Below, one piece after another: positions 5,972-8,325 of a stretch of DNA of 8,325 nt. Source of the DNA: Candidatus Omnitrophota bacterium (GTDB lineage: Bacteria; Omnitrophota; Gorgyraeia; Duberdicusellales; 4484-171). The stretch covers positions 1 to 8,325 of the forward strand of contig JAIPHS010000035.1 in the NCBI GenBank assembly GCA_021735105.1. The letters run 5' to 3'. Position 1 is the stretch's first letter, and each line of letters starts with the position of its first letter. The notes under the pieces were generated by a model that worked only from the letters and a program-made list of their open reading frames with translations, did no database searches and had not been told where the DNA came from. The position numbers and the translations under genes are program-made.

Positions 5972-6301
5972 ATGGAAAGTAAAAGAAAATATTTTAGGTA
6001 TCAATTAGCTTTTCCTGTTGAATATCAGCAGATGAGCCTGCTACGATATTCACATACTGTAACTAAAGATCTGAGTTTGGGGGGAGTAAAAATTATCAGT
6101 GATGGTTTTGTTCCCAAAGGTAGTACTTTAAAGTTAAAGTTAAACTTAATCAAGCGGGTTTTTAATTTTAAAACTAGGATAGCTTGGTGTAATAGAGAGA
6201 GATTTTCTGATCGTTATTATCTCGGCTGCGAATTTATTGAATTACCTTATTTTTACAAGAATCAATATCGTGATTTTTTAAATGCGATAACTGACAATTA
6301 A
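5972..6301 (+). CDS. PilZ domain protein (first of a tandem pair)
   Basis: A stand-alone 109-residue PilZ domain, expected to bind cyclic di-GMP in the cytoplasm and pass the signal to a motility, pilus or polysaccharide system. The binding loop shows R5-KYF-R9 (RxxxR), and the second motif is D33-L-S35-L-G-G38 (D/NxSxxG), so both canonical ligand-binding motifs are intact. The rest is the expected beta-barrel pattern, with the late strand YYLGCEFIEL near 77-86 and a C-terminal helix. No fused catalytic domain is present. GAGGAG (5963-5968) lies close to the ATG, a slightly short spacing but adequate. Another PilZ gene starts five bases after its stop. The output partner is not identified; the neighbouring secretion ATPase and prepilin peptidase are candidates by context only. 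Confidence 0.92.
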   Translation: MESKRKYFRYQLAFPVEYQQMSLLRYSHTVTKDLSLGGVKIISDGFVPKGSTLKLKLNLIKRVFNFKTRIAWCNRERFSDRYYLGCEFIELPYFYKNQYRDFLNAITDN

Positions 6302-6306
6302 TAAAT

Positions 6307-6672
6307 ATGAAGGGCTTTCAAGAAGAAAGAAAATATGTTAGGTTTAAAGCGCCATTTTGCGTTGATTGTAAGCACCCGGAAAACCAGCAAAACTTATCCG
6401 GAGCGATAAAAGATATCAGCATGAGCGGTGCCTGTGTTTTAATTGATTTTGATAAAGATTTACCTGCTGATAAACCCATTCTTTTATCTTTAATTGTTCC
6501 TGACATAACATTAAATATTAATGCTAAAGTAATTTGGCAAAAGAAAGTAGCAGAAAAGAATAAAGTTGGAGTAGTTTTTTCTAACCTACCGGATCATTTT
6601 AAAACCGATATTTATAATTCTATATTTAAATATCATCGTGATGTAATTACCAGCAAATGGTGGGATTTCTAG
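6307..6672 (+). CDS. PilZ domain protein (second of a tandem pair)
   Basis: A 121-residue single PilZ domain, a probable cyclic di-GMP receptor. It carries R8-KYV-R12 (RxxxR) and D36-I-S38-M-S-G41 (DxSxxG), followed by the barrel strands NINAKVIWQKK and NKVGVVFSNL, and a C-terminal helix ending in KWWDF. The two PilZ proteins of the pair clearly differ outside the motifs, so this is an old duplication or a pairing of two paralogues and not a recent copy. The ATG follows the previous stop by five bases, and no Shine-Dalgarno is visible, which suggests translation coupled to the first gene. It has a cysteine-containing N-terminal strand (FCVDCKHPEN) absent from its partner. Function beyond ligand binding cannot be stated. 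Confidence 0.92.
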   Translation: MKGFQEERKYVRFKAPFCVDCKHPENQQNLSGAIKDISMSGACVLIDFDKDLPADKPILLSLIVPDITLNINAKVIWQKKVAEKNKVGVVFSNLPDHFKTDIYNSIFKYHRDVITSKWWDF

Positions 6673-6883
6673 GTAATAATAAACTCTGCTAACGGCTCCG
6701 AGGGATAAGAGGAGCCAGGTCTTTACCCCCAGTAATCCTTATGCAACATTTTTGTTTGAACCTGTTTTGTTGCATAGCGGCCACGACTTATAAATCGATT
6801 TTAGCCGGAGAAGGAAAGGTAATTGAAAACAGATTAATTTACGGTGAACTTTCCTCGTAGGTGGAGAATTAGTTTTAGATTCT
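6673..6883. other. Structured gap between convergent genes
   Basis: No gene is seen in this 211-bp stretch between the PilZ stop and the ATPase stop. It holds three possible hairpins. GGCTCC (6694-6699) pairs with GGAGCC (6711-6716). TATGCAAC (6740-6747) pairs with GTTGCATA (6769-6776). AGGAAAG (6812-6818) pairs with CTTTCCT (6849-6855). None is followed by a good T-tract on either strand, so none is a textbook terminator. Alternative pairings exist, for example CAGGT (6716-6720) with ACCTG (6760-6764). The density of pairing suggests an untranslated structured RNA or bidirectional termination, but I recognise no named RNA family. Confidence 0.4.
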
Positions 6884-8164
6884 TTATTCGATGTCCATTT
6901 CCCTTTTTTTTATGTTGCTTTTCTCTTTGTCAGGGGTGAAAATAGAGTTGTCAATTTCGATTCCCTTTTTCTTAAATAGGGAAAGAAATTTCGGTTTCCC
7001 AAAAACTGTAAACGAACCCTTGACTTTGCCGTTTTCCAATACTTCTTTTGCATCAAAACGAAAAATATCCTTCAGGGAAATACGATTTTTGCCGAAGTCT
7101 CCGACTTCGGTTATATAAGTTATTCTCCGCGTCCCATCCACAAACTGTTCTTGTTGAACAATCAGATTCAACCCCGAGGAAATCTGGCGCCGTACTCCCC
7201 AAGGGGGTATATTTAAGCCGGCATATGAAGCCATAGTTTGCAGTCGGGCAATAGCGTCCGAGGGGCGGGAAGCATGAATTACCGCCAAGCACCCTCTGTG
7301 TCCGCTGTTTAATGCTTGCAAGTAGTCCATAGTTTCGGCGCCTCTTAACTCTCCCAGGATGATTCTGGTAGGCCTCATGCGGAGAGTATTAATGAATAAC
7401 TCTCTAAGGGTTATTTCCCCTTTTCCCTCAACATTAGGCAGCTTTGTTATCAACCGGACAACATGATTTTGGCGCAGGGTTATCTCTAATGTGTCCTCGA
7501 TGGTTATAGTTCTTTCCTCGGCGGCTATGTAAGAAGAAAGAACTTCAAGGGTGGTAGTTTTACCACTGCCGGTGGCTCCGGAAAAAAGGATATTTACGCG
7601 TGCTTTTATACAGGCCACCAAAAATTGAGCCATTCTTTTATCCAGGGTGCCTAACTTTATTAAATCATTTACATTTTCGATGGTGCGCAGAAACTTTCTA
7701 ATTGTTATTGTAGCTCCTCCTACTGAAAGTGGAGGAATAATTACGTTTACCCGAGATCCATCCTTGAGGGAAAAATCTACATGGGGCCGACTTTCGTCAA
7801 CTCTTCTGTTGGTAGGAGCCAGCATTTTTTCTATTATATACCTCAGGTGCTGGTGGCCATCAAATTTGATATTGGTTAGAATTTTTTTTCCGTGTTTTTC
7901 TTTATATACATTATAAGGCCCGTTGACCATAATTTCAGTTACTTCAGAATCGTCCATCAATTCTTGCAAAGGCCCCAGTCCTAGAAAATCATCACAGAGT
8001 GCTTTAATAATTTTTTCTTTTTCTTCTTCTTTTAATCTAGGGCTTATTTTATTGAACATCACTTGGGCTTTTTTCCTGATAAAATCGGCATTGAGTTCAC
8101 TCTTATTTCCTATCCAGTTGGCTATCTCATGGCGAAAATGCTTTTTTACTGTTGTTAGGTCCAT
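6884..8164 (-). CDS. CpaF/TadA-family secretion ATPase
   Basis: Hexameric ATPase that powers assembly of Tad/Flp-type pili or related type II/IV secretion systems at the inner face of the cytoplasmic membrane. The 426-residue protein has an N-terminal helical region, then the CpaF-like segment EIMVNGPYNVYKEKHG (77-92). The ATPase core shows the Walker A GATGSGKTT (196-204), an Asp box with TIEDTLE (221-227), Walker B RIILGELRG (267-275) with Glu272, and the His box with GHRGCLAVIHASRPSDAIARL (288-308). All catalytic elements are present. The charged tail after about 390 is variable. AAGGTG lies eight bases before the ATG. No tadB, tadC or pilin gene follows within the window, so it appears as a single-gene unit here; partners may lie beyond the right edge. 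The symbol cpaF or tadA is not assigned, as the system type is unproven. Confidence 0.95.
   Translation of the reverse strand: MDLTTVKKHFRHEIANWIGNKSELNADFIRKKAQVMFNKISPRLKEEEKEKIIKALCDDFLGLGPLQELMDDSEVTEIMVNGPYNVYKEKHGKKILTNIKFDGHQHLRYIIEKMLAPTNRRVDESRPHVDFSLKDGSRVNVIIPPLSVGGATITIRKFLRTIENVNDLIKLGTLDKRMAQFLVACIKARVNILFSGATGSGKTTTLEVLSSYIAAEERTITIEDTLEITLRQNHVVRLITKLPNVEGKGEITLRELFINTLRMRPTRIILGELRGAETMDYLQALNSGHRGCLAVIHASRPSDAIARLQTMASYAGLNIPPWGVRRQISSGLNLIVQQEQFVDGTRRITYITEVGDFGKNRISLKDIFRFDAKEVLENGKVKGSFTVFGKPKFLSLFKKKGIEIDNSIFTPDKEKSNIKKREMDIE
7092..7110. repeat. Palindrome within the ATPase gene
   Basis: CCGAAGTC (7092-7099) and GACTTCGG (7103-7110) form an exact inverted repeat around TCC. 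On the coding strand it encodes EVGDFG in the ITEVGDFGKNRISL segment, near residues 353-358. The family usually has a segment of the same length here (ITEV..GMEGD.I.L), so unlike the leuA palindrome this one does not appear to add residues. It may be a substitution-type event or chance. Confidence 0.55.
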
Positions 8165-8220
8165 ATTTCTTTCACCTTGTTTAGCGTACTATTTATAATA
8201 TTTTCTCCTTTACTTTTTCT

Positions 8221-8250
8221 ATTTTACAGCAAAATTATCTTATTGTACAA
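8221..8250 (-). promoter_or_regulatory. Promoter candidate for the secretion ATPase gene
   Basis: Read on the minus strand, TTGTAC (8250-8245) and TAAAAT (8226-8221) are separated by 18 bp. Transcription would begin near 8214, giving a leader of about 50 nt before the ATG at 8164. The surrounding sequence is strongly A/T-rich, so other hexamer pairs are possible, including a TATAAT slightly further upstream with a poor -35. Confidence 0.42.
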
Positions 8251-8325
8251 GAATTATAGAAGATTGTAATTATAAGTGCGAAAGATTTTTTTAAAAAAAA
8301 TGCCCCACGACTCTCAAAATCTGTT

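Noticed and set aside
7053..7292. Open frames opposite and within the ATPase gene, also at 6891-7236, 7647-7916 and 7923-8198
   Set aside because: They are shadows of the clear CpaF/TadA coding frame, with no ribosome-binding sites and no domain motifs.
8189..8210. A second Shine-Dalgarno (AAGGAG on the minus strand) upstream of the ATPase gene, suggesting a longer N-terminus
   Set aside because: No ATG, GTG or TTG lies at a suitable distance, and an in-frame stop at 8191-8189 blocks extension. Only an unlikely ATT-initiated leader frame could use it.
8281..8325. A possible partial tRNA or terminator at the right edge
   Set aside because: CTCAAAA followed by TCTG resembles an anticodon arm, but the opposite arm does not pair and no D-arm or T-arm is visible. 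The A/T-run is symmetrical but has no GC-rich stem.
1..8325. CRISPR arrays, insertion-sequence transposases, prophage or defence genes
   Set aside because: No regularly spaced repeats, transposase motifs or phage genes were seen; all large genes are housekeeping or filament-related.

Overview
The window looks like chromosomal DNA from a low-GC, free-living-type bacterium that makes branched-chain and aromatic amino acids and carries a type IV pilus-like or Tad-like secretion apparatus. Gene order, codon use and several short perfect palindromes recall uncultivated lineages such as Omnitrophota or related candidate phyla. That placement is inference from general impression and not a search result.

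Layout. Bases 1-534 hold the 3' part of ilvC (ketol-acid reductoisomerase), whose start lies outside the window. A gap of about 100 bp with an imperfect inverted repeat leads to leuA (641-2170). leuA overlaps by 4 bp a gene for an unrecognised single-pass membrane protein (2167-2664). Next come aroE (2666-3529) and a prepilin peptidase gene (3529-4350), tightly packed with a 1-bp gap and a 1-bp overlap. A 170-bp insert-like gap follows, with a potential three-way-junction structure and a duplicated ribosome-binding-site/ATG block. After it come aroC (4521-5654) and a 51-aa helical protein (5675-5830). All of these are on the + strand and may form one long transcription unit.

A promoter-like sequence and a strong hairpin with a T-tract (5856-5934) separate this block from two tandem PilZ genes (5972-6301 and 6307-6672). 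These face a CpaF/TadA-type secretion ATPase on the - strand (6884-8164). The convergent gap (6673-6883) holds several possible hairpins and a segment resembling the hairpin upstream of the PilZ pair. The last 160 bp hold a likely promoter for the ATPase gene.

How it fits together. IlvC and LeuA act in valine/leucine synthesis. AroE and AroC act at the fourth and last steps of the shikimate pathway. The prepilin peptidase, PilZ proteins and ATPase point to c-di-GMP-responsive surface filament assembly or secretion. Most genes are ordinary housekeeping families. The parts worth a second look are the non-coding insert between the peptidase gene and aroC, the in-frame palindrome in leuA, the small protein after aroC, and the two related RNA-like elements around the PilZ pair.
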